From: Gibbula magus
Taxonomy: Eukaryota; Mollusca; Gastropoda; Trochida; Trochidae
DNA length: 64,000 nucleotides
Assembly: GCA_936450465.1 (NCBI GenBank)
Contig: OW388296.1
Location: 35,550,586-35,614,585, forward strand
Direction of reading: 5' to 3'
Shown in pieces: positions 56,201 through 64,000 of the stretch (position 1 is the first letter of the stretch; each line of letters starts with the position of its first letter). The notes below the pieces were generated by a model. It searched no databases, was not told the DNA's origin, and was given only the letters and a program-made list of their open reading frames with translations. The translations under genes were made by a program, and so were the position numbers.

Positions 56201-57381
56201 CATTTTTGCAAGCCAAGTTTGAAATCAGCTTCTATAGAAGCACTTGTAAAATCTCAAAATCAGTTTGTCGGTGCTGCCCTGTTTTTGGTTGCAAGTTATA
56301 CATTTACAAGGGAGCTGTTCCAAATTCATAAAAATCCTCTGTTTTATTATTGAAAATAACTCTGGTATTAAGAAAGTATAGTTACTTGAAAAAGAGAATA
56401 ATTATAATTCTTCCTTACAGCGTAAGCCTGGTTAATATATGTAGTGTTCATTGTGTTAGTCCCAAAATTGTGTATGGAGCATATATTCCAAACGATGATG
56501 CTAGCTTCACTAAACTTGATACACATGTCAACTATGATCCATAGATGTGCCTTTTGAATGTTAGACTTGTATATGAAATTTACATTTTGCGATTACCATG
56601 GTTTGAATCATGATTTAAACAGTGACTCTTTGAGGCATCAACAATTACCTGAATGAACAGTAGACAGTAAAAACACCGCTGAAACTACTTAGATGGTGAA
56701 CAAATGTAACATTGTTATATTTGGGATCACACTATCTGCAATAGTAAACATTTCTGGAGTCTGCTTGAGTCTACCAGAGGACAATGTTACCTCTGAAACA
56801 CTTTATGATAGTCAATACTCAAGAGATGTGCCATTTGCTATTTTGAAGTTCCTTTGACATAAGCAGGACACATGACATGAACTAATGATTGTTACAATTT
56901 ATATTAATTGTTGATACACATTTGCTGATTGATTTATTGCTGGTCAAATTAGTTTTATTCAGCTTGCTTGTGGTTCTTGTTCAGGTTCATTGTGTATTTC
57001 TGGAAGTATGTCTTTATAACACTGACTTCATTTCTAGCGCTCACAACCTTGGGAATACAGAAGTTTGACGAGGAACCAGTTGGTACAGACATTGACAGAA
57101 TTTCTTACGACGTTTTCTCCAAAGAGGCGTGAGTTGATGTTGAAATTTTCATGAAAAATTTTTTGTTTTTAAATGTGTTTTTAATGAAAAATAGCAGATA
57201 ATTGATTGTAAATCACTTCATTTTGTAATTGTCAAGAATCCGAGTTACGGTTAACCTTAGTAAAGGTTGCTTGGTTACCGGAGGCCAAGGTGTTAATCAC
57301 AATTTGACTCACTGGTTTGTTTGTTTTGTACATTTCAGGAGGAAAGGTTTGGCAGATGCATCAGCAACATTCAGTTTGTGA
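50111..57381 (+). CDS. EFCAB10: EFCAB10 (EF-hand domain-containing protein 10), complete, four exons
   Basis: Exons 50111-50222, 55262-55426, 57038-57128 and 57339-57381 join in phases 1, 1 and 2 to give 136 aa, close to vertebrate EFCAB10. Residues 13-50 form an RIIa-like docking helix pair: REYLDKHRILDLFNNLTSQL, then EPKKYVIDTLEKLQ. Such dimerisation/docking domains are common in axonemal proteins. A single EF-hand-like loop follows, DPTNRGYITLQQ, with D at position 1 but R at position 5 and Q instead of E at position 12, so calcium binding is doubtful. The C-terminus reads GLADASATFSL. The start is an ATG in GCAAAATGGCC context. An AATAAA lies at 57443-57448. A role in cilia is inferred from the domain; the function of the family is poorly known. 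Confidence 0.9.
50234..51324. mobile_element. HINE-like element with about 150-bp tandem core in EFCAB10 intron 1
   Basis: A perfect 12-bp inverted repeat, ATCCCCCGCCGC (50234-50245) and GCGGCGGGGGAT (51313-51324), bounds it. Next to the left end are a hairpin (CGCGTTTAGCGCG) and (CGTC)n at 50283-50317. The core has six units of about 130-165 bp, most with AAGCTTGTCAGCGGGATATC, TCAAGAACCATTCACTGG and TGACCTTGACATTATTTTC then AAGGTCACAG. Same layout as the elements at 25357 and 30968, but an unrelated core. Non-autonomous; superfamily inferred. Confidence 0.7.
51483..53069. mobile_element. 1.6-kb foldback element with GAATTCGTAGG subrepeats
   Basis: The ends contain the perfect inverted pair CGTAGGCCAGACC (about 51498) and GGTCTGGCCTACG (about 53042), plus several copies of (A/G)ATTCGTAGGA in each arm in mirrored orientation. 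The outermost bases are GGGATGCGGTG and CACCTTCACCC. There is no transposase frame. A second inverted-repeat element is nested inside at 51629-52235. Confidence 0.65.
51629..52235. mobile_element. Nested inverted-repeat element (TGTCGGGTAAAG ends)
   Basis: GTACAG..TGTCGGGTAAAG at the left is mirrored by CTTTACCCGACA..CTGTAC at the right. The word TAAAGATACGC recurs inside (about 51848, and twice mirrored at 52192-52215). About 0.6 kb, non-coding. Confidence 0.55.
53228..54740 (+). pseudogene. 5'-truncated LINE reverse-transcriptase remnant
   Basis: Recognisable reverse-transcriptase pieces in order, broken by stops and frameshifts: LDPLQFAYRAKRSVENATL, a degraded SAFNTIQ region, VRKLI, a FAND-type active-site region (GKFANDAALIAQLNNN, normally FADD), EYKYLGTI-like SEYKYLGTINDDKLNW, and a late PSGKCFNMP..RTRKSFVP block. 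The pattern fits CR1/Rex1/Jockey-type non-LTR elements. It ends with AATAAAGTGTTATCTTATCT and a TCTTA microsatellite tail. A SINE splits it at 53814. It lies in EFCAB10 intron 1. Confidence 0.82.
53814..54131 (+). mobile_element. tRNA-Arg-derived SINE, best copy, with 12-bp target duplication
   Basis: CGTGTCGGAATA at 53802-53813 is repeated at 54132-54143. The 318-bp insert starts with a tRNA-like head: A box TAGCGCAGTGGTTAGCGCG, an anticodon region CTTCGGATC as in tRNA-Arg(TCG), and B box GGTTCGAATCC. The middle has CTGAATTTCAGTGCAGTACC, and the tail ATACTCTTGAAAGCGGC. The tail ends CACCTCAAA with no long poly(A). The host LINE reads through when the insert is ignored. Confidence 0.92.
54741..55261. 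other. EFCAB10 intron 1, 3' part
   Basis: AT-rich sequence running to the TATTCTTTTTGCAG acceptor. No other feature. Confidence 0.4.
55262..55426 (+). CDS. EFCAB10: EFCAB10 exon 2
   Basis: 165 bp from TTTTTGCAG to AAAGAAG|GTACAT. It encodes the second docking helix and the degenerate EF-hand (FGMLDPTNRGYITLQQYKE). Confidence 0.92.
55563..55850 (+). mobile_element. tRNA-Arg SINE copy in EFCAB10 intron 2
   Basis: Head AGATAGCGCAGTTGTTAGCC and B box GGTTTGAATCCTGCC, middle TTTCAGTGCAGTACCACCC, then a degraded tail. More diverged than the copy at 53814. Confidence 0.8.
55851..57037. other. EFCAB10 intron 2, remaining part
   Basis: AT-rich intronic sequence. A motif near 56112-56145 (GACTAGCTACAGGGCCAATGG) resembles the reverse of the GGCTCTGTAGCTCATC element end, so a decayed element copy may be present. 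No exon is recognised. Confidence 0.35.
57038..57128 (+). CDS. EFCAB10: EFCAB10 exon 3
   Basis: 91 bp from ATTTCTAG to AGAGGC|GTGAGT, encoding (A)LTTLGIQKFDEEPVGTDIDR and the helix after it. Confidence 0.9.
57339..57381 (+). CDS. EFCAB10: EFCAB10 exon 4 and stop
   Basis: 43 bp from ACATTTCAG, encoding RKGLADASATFSL and TGA. The polyadenylation signal AATAAA is 62 bp after the stop. Confidence 0.88.
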
Positions 57382-57706
57382 AGATACCTAAGATACATAA
57401 ATGTAAATACACAACTCATCTTTGACATTAATATATATGCTCAATAAATTGTTAAACAACCATTGATGTTTACTGAACTTGTCTTATTGGTCATGTTGAA
57501 AATTGTAACTACATATTTTGGGAAATTAAAATTTGTCACTTGTTTAAAAATATCACAGTTAAATTTGGTAGTCTCTTATTTAGAAGATATCTGCCTTTAT
57601 TTGACAAATACAGTGTTTATCTCAACGAGTGAGGTAGGTTGCGAGTGAAATATAAACTAAACACGGTATTTGTTAAGGACAACAGGTATTCTATTTATTA
57701 TATAAT

Positions 57707-57800
57707 TATACCCCCGCTTCAATCTACTCTGGGTATATACTGGTCAGCGTGTCCATCCACCCATAACTCTGACACTAATAGTTCAAATGTTACAGAACTT
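57707..57800 (+). mobile_element. Terminal fragment of the CCCCCGC-ended element family
   Basis: TTATACCCCCGCTTC..GGGTATATAC followed by a decayed (GTCC)n region (CAGCGTGTCCATCCACCC). It matches the ends at 50234 and 32324. Confidence 0.5.
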
Positions 57801-57846
57801 GTACATACATGTACTCACTAATGTGTAAAAAAAGTAAAGTACTTTT

Positions 57847-58135
57847 GGGTGGGATAGTGCAGTGGTTAGCATGTTCAGCTCAGATCAAGAGTTCCAGGGT
57901 TCAAATCCTGCCAGGGGCTCAGCAATTTTGTCTGCTGTGGAGAACTGCTCTATATGCTTGGGTGCAAGTTATGCTGAATTTCAGCACAGTATCTCCCATG
58001 GTTCGCTGGTTCCAGCTTATGCTTGCAGGTTTCACCGCAATGCATAACCACAATAGTGTTGTGCTTTCTCCCTGTCATAATACTGGCAGCCGTGATATAA
58101 GTGAAATACTCTTGAAAGTGGCATTTAACCCCAAA
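57847..58135 (+). mobile_element. tRNA-Arg SINE copy downstream of EFCAB10
   Basis: Head GGGATAGTGCAGTGGTTAGC and B box GGTTCAAATCCTGCC, middle CTGAATTTCAGCACAG, tail ATACTCTTGAAAGTGGC. Full length but with many C-to-T changes. Confidence 0.85.
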
Positions 58136-58202
58136 TCACCTGTATCAATAAAGACATACCGGTGATTAATATAAAGAGTGAAGACATACATAATCTGCTT
58201 AC

Positions 58203-58265
58203 AGCATTGATATCAGTATAAGCATCATGCTTGATAATGGTATAAGGAAATTGATCATCCATAAA
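58203..58265 (-). mobile_element. Fragment of the Penelope terminal repeat
   Basis: TGCTTGATAATGGTATAAGG then TTGATCATCCATAAAAT on + is a third copy of the terminal repeat seen at 40988 and 42412, here without the GIY-YIG part. Confidence 0.6.
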
Positions 58266-59360
58266 ATTTCAAATTGTCTTTTTGGTGAAAAGAAAAACAG
58301 GAAACAGTTGGATTTATGTAAACACAATTTAATAGTCAACAATAAGCAAAATATACCTATCAGTTCAACAATTGTACATACAGAATATGGACATTCTCAG
58401 GTAATAGTAATGTACTAATAGAATCCTCTTAACGGCAAGGGAAAAAGAGTTCTACAGATAAGCTGAGGACTAGCAAACTTAAATATAAAAAAGTTTCATT
58501 TTATAGGTTGTATCAAGCTCAGACTTTCAATGACTGTATAATTGATGTAACAATCATCCTGGCGACTGTGCTAAAACACCTTCAAGAGGAATCTGGATTC
58601 TCCACCACTAGCCAAGAAAGTGCTCATTTTGCAACAGAAGTTAGGATCTGAAGGGAGTATGGGGACATCTTTGCTATCATTCAAAATCTGTAATAACTTT
58701 TGATTTAGTTATTGCGGAAGTATTTGGAGTGTGCACTCCATATACTGGAAATTAGAAAGTTGACACATTAGAGACATATATAGATTCCTAGACTTTATTT
58801 GCAGATATTTGTCGAACACAACAGAAAACATTTAGAATTTTACATAAAAAAAACTTTTAATCCTCACGTTATTGTTAATAAGCATAACAACAGCATAGCA
58901 TTATTGATCCTCTCTCCAATTTTCATTTCTTTCATTGATACCATTCAAATCTGATCAAGTCAATCATGTAAGAGATTTGAAATACATTCTTTATATACTT
59001 ACAGCAACAATTTGCATATCTCTATGCTAGATATGATTATCAAACTTTGAAAATATGTTATGATCTAGACAAGACTCATTATATTTTTCTTACATATTCA
59101 TCTTTTGGTCCATACCAAATTTTATCAAAATGGAATGATAAGTTAAGAGGTGAACAATAAACAAGACTGACACACGGTTGGTACCCAATATCAACACTCC
59201 CTTATCAACATGGCTGTTGGTAAAAGCAAGCAAATTCTTGTATACAGACATCAAGATCATAAACCTTTTCAACAAAATAAAAGGGCATCCTTATATTCAG
59301 CATTATCAATAGTTTTGGAGTAACCAGCAACTAAATTTTAAAGCTTCGATTTCCAGCTCA
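58266..59360. other. Intergenic sequence with a short exon-like frame
   Basis: At about 58510-58650 the + strand reads AQTFNDCIIDVTIILATVLK then HLQEESGFSTTSQESAHFAT before TGA, preceded by TTTATAG. The composition is protein-like but no family is recognised, so it stays a low-confidence candidate. The rest is AT-rich and featureless. Confidence 0.25.
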
Positions 59361-59369
59361 AAAGCCTGA

Positions 59370-59628
59370 AAAGCCTGATGGGCTTATGACATGGTGTCCG
59401 TCTGTCCATCCATTTGTCCTTTGTCTGTAAATATTTCACTTTTTCAACATCTTCTCAAGAAACCATGGACTCTAAAGATCTGAAATCTTGTGTATAAATT
59501 CCCTGGCCAAAAGGGATTTTAAATTGTAGACTTGGTTACCCTGTGTCCCCAAATATGGGTAACAGGGTCGCAACCTAAAACCTTATTTTTATCTTTTCCA
59601 GTGTATTGTTTAAAACCTGATGAGCTAC
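59370..59628 (-). mobile_element. HINE-like element copy, diverged
   Basis: Read on the - strand it has the 5' end GGCTCTGTAGCTCATCAGG, a core with CCTGTTACCCATATTTGGGG, and a 3' end CATAAGCCCATCAGGC. It is therefore complete at both ends but with a single core unit. Confidence 0.65.
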
Positions 59629-59639
59629 AGAGCCAATGG

Positions 59640-59881
59640 TACTATTTTTAAAGGGGTTATGTCACTCCCATATTTGAGCTGACATCAACACCCTATTGAA
59701 AAAGTTTTTCTGAAAATTTCAGCTTCCTATGTTAATTGGGTTTTTGAGATGTCGTCTGCAGGTTTTTAGGGATAATAAATGATATTACCCAATGCTTGGC
59801 TGCCACTGCCATTCCAGATAGATACCGGATGATGGCTCATGCCGTAATCCCACCTGACCTTTCAGGACTGATGAGCTAACT
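59640..59881 (+). mobile_element. HINE-like element copy, 3' part
   Basis: Contains AAAATTTCAGCTTCC, GCTCATGCCGTAATCCCACC and the 3' end CCTTTCAGGACTGATGAGCT. It lies next to, and in opposite orientation to, the copy at 59370. Confidence 0.6.
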
Positions 59882-60430
59882 CTTGACGAAAAATGGTGGC
59901 AATATGTACAGTGAAACATGTCTGGACACACGGAACTCATTTCTTTATCTCCTGAAGTTGTGGCAGGGAATATAAGCTGTCTGAGATATGTACAAATTTA
60001 TTTTTCTAAAACTGTGCATTAAGAATGCAAAATGAAATAAGGTCATAGATTATCTGGTGAATGGGTCTGTAATGTACACCTTTTCAAGCATTTGTGGGAC
60101 AATAGGGATGTAGGGAGAGGCAAGGGATCCTCTAGATAACTTCAATATTTAAACCGCATTGCATGACGAGTGGCAGCAGATCCCAGTAGAGAATCCTACA
60201 TCTGGTAGCCAGCGTTTAGAAAATGCTATCCGAGTGGGAGATGATTACATCAAATACCGAGTTAACCAGTCATTGTTGACATGAAATGTTCAACAGTATT
60301 GTAATGTCACCAATCTTGTAAGTCTTTTGTAAGAACCCCAATTTCAGTGGATTTTAGTTTGCCCCAACTTTATTAGTGTGAAATTCGCTCTTATGTTGTC
60401 AGTTTTACAGAGTGGGTTACAGAAGTGGTC
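59882..60430. other. Intergenic sequence
   Basis: No exon or repeat is recognised. AATAAAG on the - strand at about 60369 could serve the downstream end of the 61613 gene, but it is far away. Confidence 0.3.
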
Positions 60431-60580
60431 GGTGAGATATTCATAATGAGGTGTCTATGTGAAGACTTTGTGACAAATAGTGTTAGAGATAGCCAATGGA
60501 CATGAAATCAGACTTATTGACAGACAGGCAGACGGACCGAGTGTTATATACACCTGCTTCTTTATGAGTAGGTGTATTAT
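60431..60580 (+). mobile_element. 3' end of a GGAC/ACCCCCGC-type element, diverged
   Basis: GACAGACAGGCAGACGGACC followed by GAGTGTTATATACACCTGC and a hairpin closing with TAGGTGTATTAT, parallel to 32245-32324 with CCCCC changed to CACCT. Confidence 0.5.
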
Positions 60581-61612
60581 TTATCTTATTTACACATATC
60601 ACAATTGGGAAGTATAACAACAATAACAACAATGTATTAATATTCAAAATAACAAGCACTATTTTGTCATTATTCACTCTGGCGTGAAAGCAGAAATGGC
60701 AGGAATTACAGATCACTGCAAGTCACATGTTGCAACATATCCCTTCAACATGTGCAATAAAATCCTATAGCTGTGTAACCTAACACATCCCATATCATAA
60801 GGCATTTCTTGTCAACTTACAATTGCCAGAATCTCTTTCAGTATGTACATGCACTGCCGGAGATGGAGTTGCAAACACACTGACATTGTCACTCCTGCTC
60901 CTGGTCATGCATGCCTCAACACTCGCTTAGCAGCTACAGCTTTACTCACATAACAGTTAATTGTGCTGCAAACTTTCCTTGCAGGACCAGTTGAAGATAT
61001 TCTAAGCAACCTGCTTGGTATTCAATTAGATTATCAAAGCTACTTCAGGGTTATGCATTTATATCATAGATCTTGACAGATGTCTCTAGCAAGTGGATGG
61101 TAGGATTTCACAGCAAAAATGATTTATACAGTTGTCAAAGTGTTATCTCTGTGTACACAAGGGAAGATGTCTTCGCCTCCTGTGCGCTGCCTCCATCTGA
61201 CAATGGTAGCAGCTTACCAAGACATACATATCTGTGATAAAGGGTTCCCTCGCAAATCAATGATACAAAGATGAGCAAAACTAACAGTGGAAATAAGTAA
61301 ACATCAGTTTAAGGTAAATGTATTCAAACCACTTATGCTTGCTGTGAATACTGCAATCATGATTTCTCACTTTCATTACTGGCATAATAGCACCTTATAG
61401 TGTTATCGAGAAGAAACCTGAAGAAAATGGTGAAACAGCCATTTAGAAACATGATCTGTCCTGAATAATTCCCAACAGAATTTCATCAGTATAACATCCA
61501 AGTGAACGATGAAACACAACTAAACTCATAATACAGATCACTTTGGTAGAATGTGTTCAGGCAGCATTAAGAAGAACTATGCCTCATTTCCATGAATACT
61601 TGTAACGCATTG
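60581..61612. other. 3' flank of the bHLH-Orange-like gene
   Basis: Unique sequence downstream (- strand) of the stop at 61613; probably 3' UTR for some distance. No clear nearby polyadenylation signal. Confidence 0.35.
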
Positions 61613-62532
61613 CTACAAACTAGATCCAGGCTCCTCCTTAGAGCATGTTTGCTTGTTGTCTGTGCCAGGCAGTTGAAACTCCTCTCCTGAGCATACAGAC
61701 TGTCCTGATCCCCGGTCTGTGCTGCGCTCTCCCATCGAGATATAGGGGCCACAGAACTGCACTGGAATGGATATTGGGTGGAACAAGCCCATGCCGGGAG
61801 ATATGGAGGTGTTCTGACGGAAGCACTTGGGAATGATATTTGGGTGAATGGAGACCGGAAAGTAGTGTGTTCCTGCCGGGTGCAGCACAAAGCCAGGGAG
61901 TGCAATGTTGGACTGCAGGTTGATACTTGAGTCGGGAGGACTATTGCTTGAGTCACTTCTCTGACCTGAAACATCCCCCTGATAAGAACTAGTTCCGTTG
62001 GATGTATTCCCAGAACTAATGTCACTAGAGCTTGGATATGGGCTCATTCTTGATCCTTGATTTCGCCCCTTTGCACGGGTCATTTTCCGCCTTTGAAGTT
62101 TTCCAGCATCTTCTCGTGAACTACTTGAACAACTACTTGTATCACTTGGGTTGCTTCCATTCTTCTCTTGTGAAAACCTTTTAGTAATGTTATGCTTGAA
62201 CTTGTATATTGTTCCCTGACCACTGCACTGACTGTCTCCATCAGGCCTGATGAACTCTGTGAAGGTTCCATCGCTTGAGTTGGTAGAGTAGGGGCAGTCT
62301 GCTCTGGTGTACGGCAGAGCCAGAGAGGCATGTGTCAGGTTTGATCCGACGGACTCAGCGCTACTGTGACCAAGCTTGAGGTCTTGGGCTGTGTTCTCCA
62401 TGCTCTGCTTCAAGAGCTGGTCTGACAGGAATGTCTGACCTGGCAGCAGTTGGGGGCCAAACTCGGGACCGGTCCCCGGAGCAAAGGTTGTCACCTTGTC
62501 CTCTGGCGGGTCCTCTTGCAAGCGCCTGGAGG
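61613..62532 (-). CDS. C-terminal exon of a probable bHLH-Orange repressor (clockwork orange/DEC-like)
   Basis: A 920-bp last exon on the - strand, from the acceptor CTTTAACAG (exon base 62532) to TAG at 61613, about 306 codons; it enters in phase 1. It is rich in Ser/Gly/Pro with little order. Ordered islands are FIRPDG, IYKFKHNITKRFSQE, KLQRRKMTRAKGRN (a basic stretch), and PGFVLHPAGTHYFPVSIHP followed by PKCFRQ. The sequence RF(S/T).E near a basic K/R-rich patch and a later (F/Y)xLHPxGxxYxP(V/L) block resemble the C-terminal halves of DEC/BHLHE40 and insect clockwork orange, which repress E-box genes in the circadian clock. The bHLH and Orange domains themselves are not in the window, so the family call is tentative; that it is a genuine coding exon is much surer. 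Confidence 0.5.
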
Positions 62533-63480
62533 CTGTTAAAGAAAAGGAAAGGGTAAAAAACCATAATCATAAAATGTCAAACTTAAGTAGCAGGGGCGCC
62601 AGTGTTCTAGTGGTTAATTGCTGACTAAATTTTAATTTGAATAAAAAAAAACATGTTAAAGCAGCAAACAGAACCTAAAATTTGAATAACTTGAGCAGTT
62701 GTACAGATCATCATGCTTGTAAGGAGAAAGTAATGGGGAGCAAGAAGACTGTTGAACGTGATCTCTCACATTGTCATTACTCTTTGAGGTTCCAGATTCA
62801 TGCCTTACTTTCAAATTTCATCTAATATCATTGACAAAAACATTTGTTTCTTGCATCTGTGTTGTTGTGGGTTACCGTTCAAGCGATGATGCCATGGAGT
62901 CCAGTGTGAGAGAGAACAAGTGTTTGATATTACCGCGACCTCCACCGAGGATAGATCAGCACTCAAGTTCTCCGCAGCAGGATCGACACAAGATATAGCT
63001 CATACACCTGTCTTTCGTAGCTGGAAAGGGGAAGCATCTCCTTCATCATGTTAATATGTTATCATGCCAAGAACACTGCTCTCTTATCTGAGCAATTTCA
63101 ATGAGTTTGTAGTTTTCTCTTCTCTCTACAGTAAGTAACAGCCCAACACTACTTGCACGACACAGACACAACACAATGCACCTATCAGCGCCCACCCCAA
63201 TCAGCGCCCACCCCGATCAGCCCCACTAGTCAGTCATCTTGCCAATAGAATCTGAATCCTCAACAAACTGCTGACTTTAAGCATCCAACAACATGCTAAG
63301 GATTATCAGAAAAAGCTTTCTTCAAATAAAACAAACAAAATTAGCATGGTACTTGCAAAGTCAACTACCAGTATAAAATAAGAACGATCAACATAAAATG
63401 TAAAGTTCATATAAAGATGAGCGTACACTCCAAAACTTTGACTAATAACACAAACAAAACAAGATTTAACATAAGAACAG
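62533..63480. other. Intron upstream of the 61613 exon, with an exon-like frame
   Basis: At 62593-62625 a tRNA-like A-box fragment (AGTGTTCTAGTGGTTAATTG) may be a SINE stub. At about 62883-62998 the + strand reads SSDDAMESSVRENKCLILPR then PPPRIDQHSSSPQQDRHKI before TAG, after a possible acceptor (CCGTTCAAG). The - strand is also open there. Neither is recognised. Two near-copies of CCAATCAGCGCCCACCCC/CGATCAG lie at 63184-63222. Confidence 0.3.
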
Positions 63481-63485
63481 AGCTG

Positions 63486-63757
63486 CTGGATATGTAGCTC
63501 ATCAGGGTTCATCTAATATAATACGTCATTATACAAGTTCAAACAATATTTTCAAGGTGTCAAAATTCCATTTAAGATTGCAGCTTTTGATTCTTGAGAA
63601 TACACAGATAACAAATCTGCAATTCTTAATGTCCACTGGTATTGGTACACAACATTTCACCTCTCCAGAACCAGCATAAATATAGAAAGTTCACGGACGG
63701 GTACCGGATGTCCTGCCACAAGCCTATCTGACCTTTCAGGCCGGATCAGCTGAGCAC
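63486..63757 (+). mobile_element. HINE-like element copy, single core unit
   Basis: 5' end GATATGTAGCTCATCAGGG, middle AATCTGCAATTCTTAATG and CAACATTTCACCTCTCCAG, 3' end AAGCCTATCTGACC then TCAGGCCGGATCAGCTGA. It is complete but decayed, with only one GGACGG word left of the microsatellite. Confidence 0.6.
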
Positions 63758-64000
63758 GATACAGTGACAATCATGCAGTCTTTCTACTTCTAAATTTCAT
63801 ACAAATTGTTTTGACAGAATTTGGAACAATTGTGTTTTAACAGCAAGTTTACCTTGGAGAGAAGAGATAAGACCAGACAAGACATATCAAGTGGGTTGTA
63901 CGGCATTCATTAACCTACAGGATAACCACTAGCACAGTGCTGCTACCTGCTGTTTAGTTTGACAAGGACACCTGTACACAGTGCCACAGCCCAGACTGTG
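63758..64000. other. Right edge of the window
   Basis: Ordinary sequence, presumably within the upstream intron of the gene whose last exon is at 61613-62532. Nothing is recognised. Confidence 0.3.

Overview
This is a window of animal nuclear DNA: AT-rich, gene-poor, with spliced genes bounded by GT..AG introns and no operons. The repeats suggest a mollusc, probably a gastropod. They include a tRNA-Arg-headed SINE ending in a GTGAGTGAGTT..TTTAACGCCGC module, non-autonomous elements carrying GGAC/CGTC microsatellites, Penelope and LINE remnants, and a DEG/ENaC channel gene. The lineage call is an inference; no rRNA or mitochondrial marker is present.

Genes, left to right. (1) A DEG/ENaC-type sodium channel subunit on the + strand. 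A short first exon (1480-1577) splices in phase to one long exon (17283-19071), giving 628 aa. The 15.7-kb intron between them carries five unrelated minisatellite arrays (33-, 63-, 56-, 66- and 45-bp units) totalling about 9.2 kb. (2) The N-terminal part of INTS13/Asunder on the - strand, four exons from 49694 down to 34184, about 200 aa. The exons for the rest of the protein were not recognised in the window. (3) Inside INTS13 intron 1, on the same strand, a small four-exon gene of unknown function (103 aa, 46198-43951). (4) EFCAB10 on the + strand, complete in four exons (50111-57381, 136 aa), divergent from INTS13 with 416 bp between the start codons. (5) At the right end, on the - strand, a last coding exon (62532-61613) resembling the C-terminal half of bHLH-Orange (clockwork orange/DEC-type) repressors. 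Its bHLH exons would lie beyond the window.

Most of the rest is repetitive DNA, and several insertions can be read precisely from target-site duplications: a 375-bp hAT-type MITE (8-bp TSD), a TTAA-flanked MITE whose empty site exists in a second repeat copy in the same window, a SINE inserted into a dead LINE (12-bp TSD), a poly(A)-tailed retrocopy (12-bp TSD), and a foldback element with a 15-bp TSD and a hammerhead-like core. Two related families of Helentron/HINE-like elements contain tandem cores. One repeats paired GGGTCA half-sites and the other repeats inverted TCAAGGTCA sites, both resembling nuclear-receptor response elements.

The long open frames over the tandem arrays (up to 1,257 codons) are artefacts of unit lengths divisible by three and are not genes. 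I found no CRISPR array, no bacterial-type operon and no functional tRNA gene.
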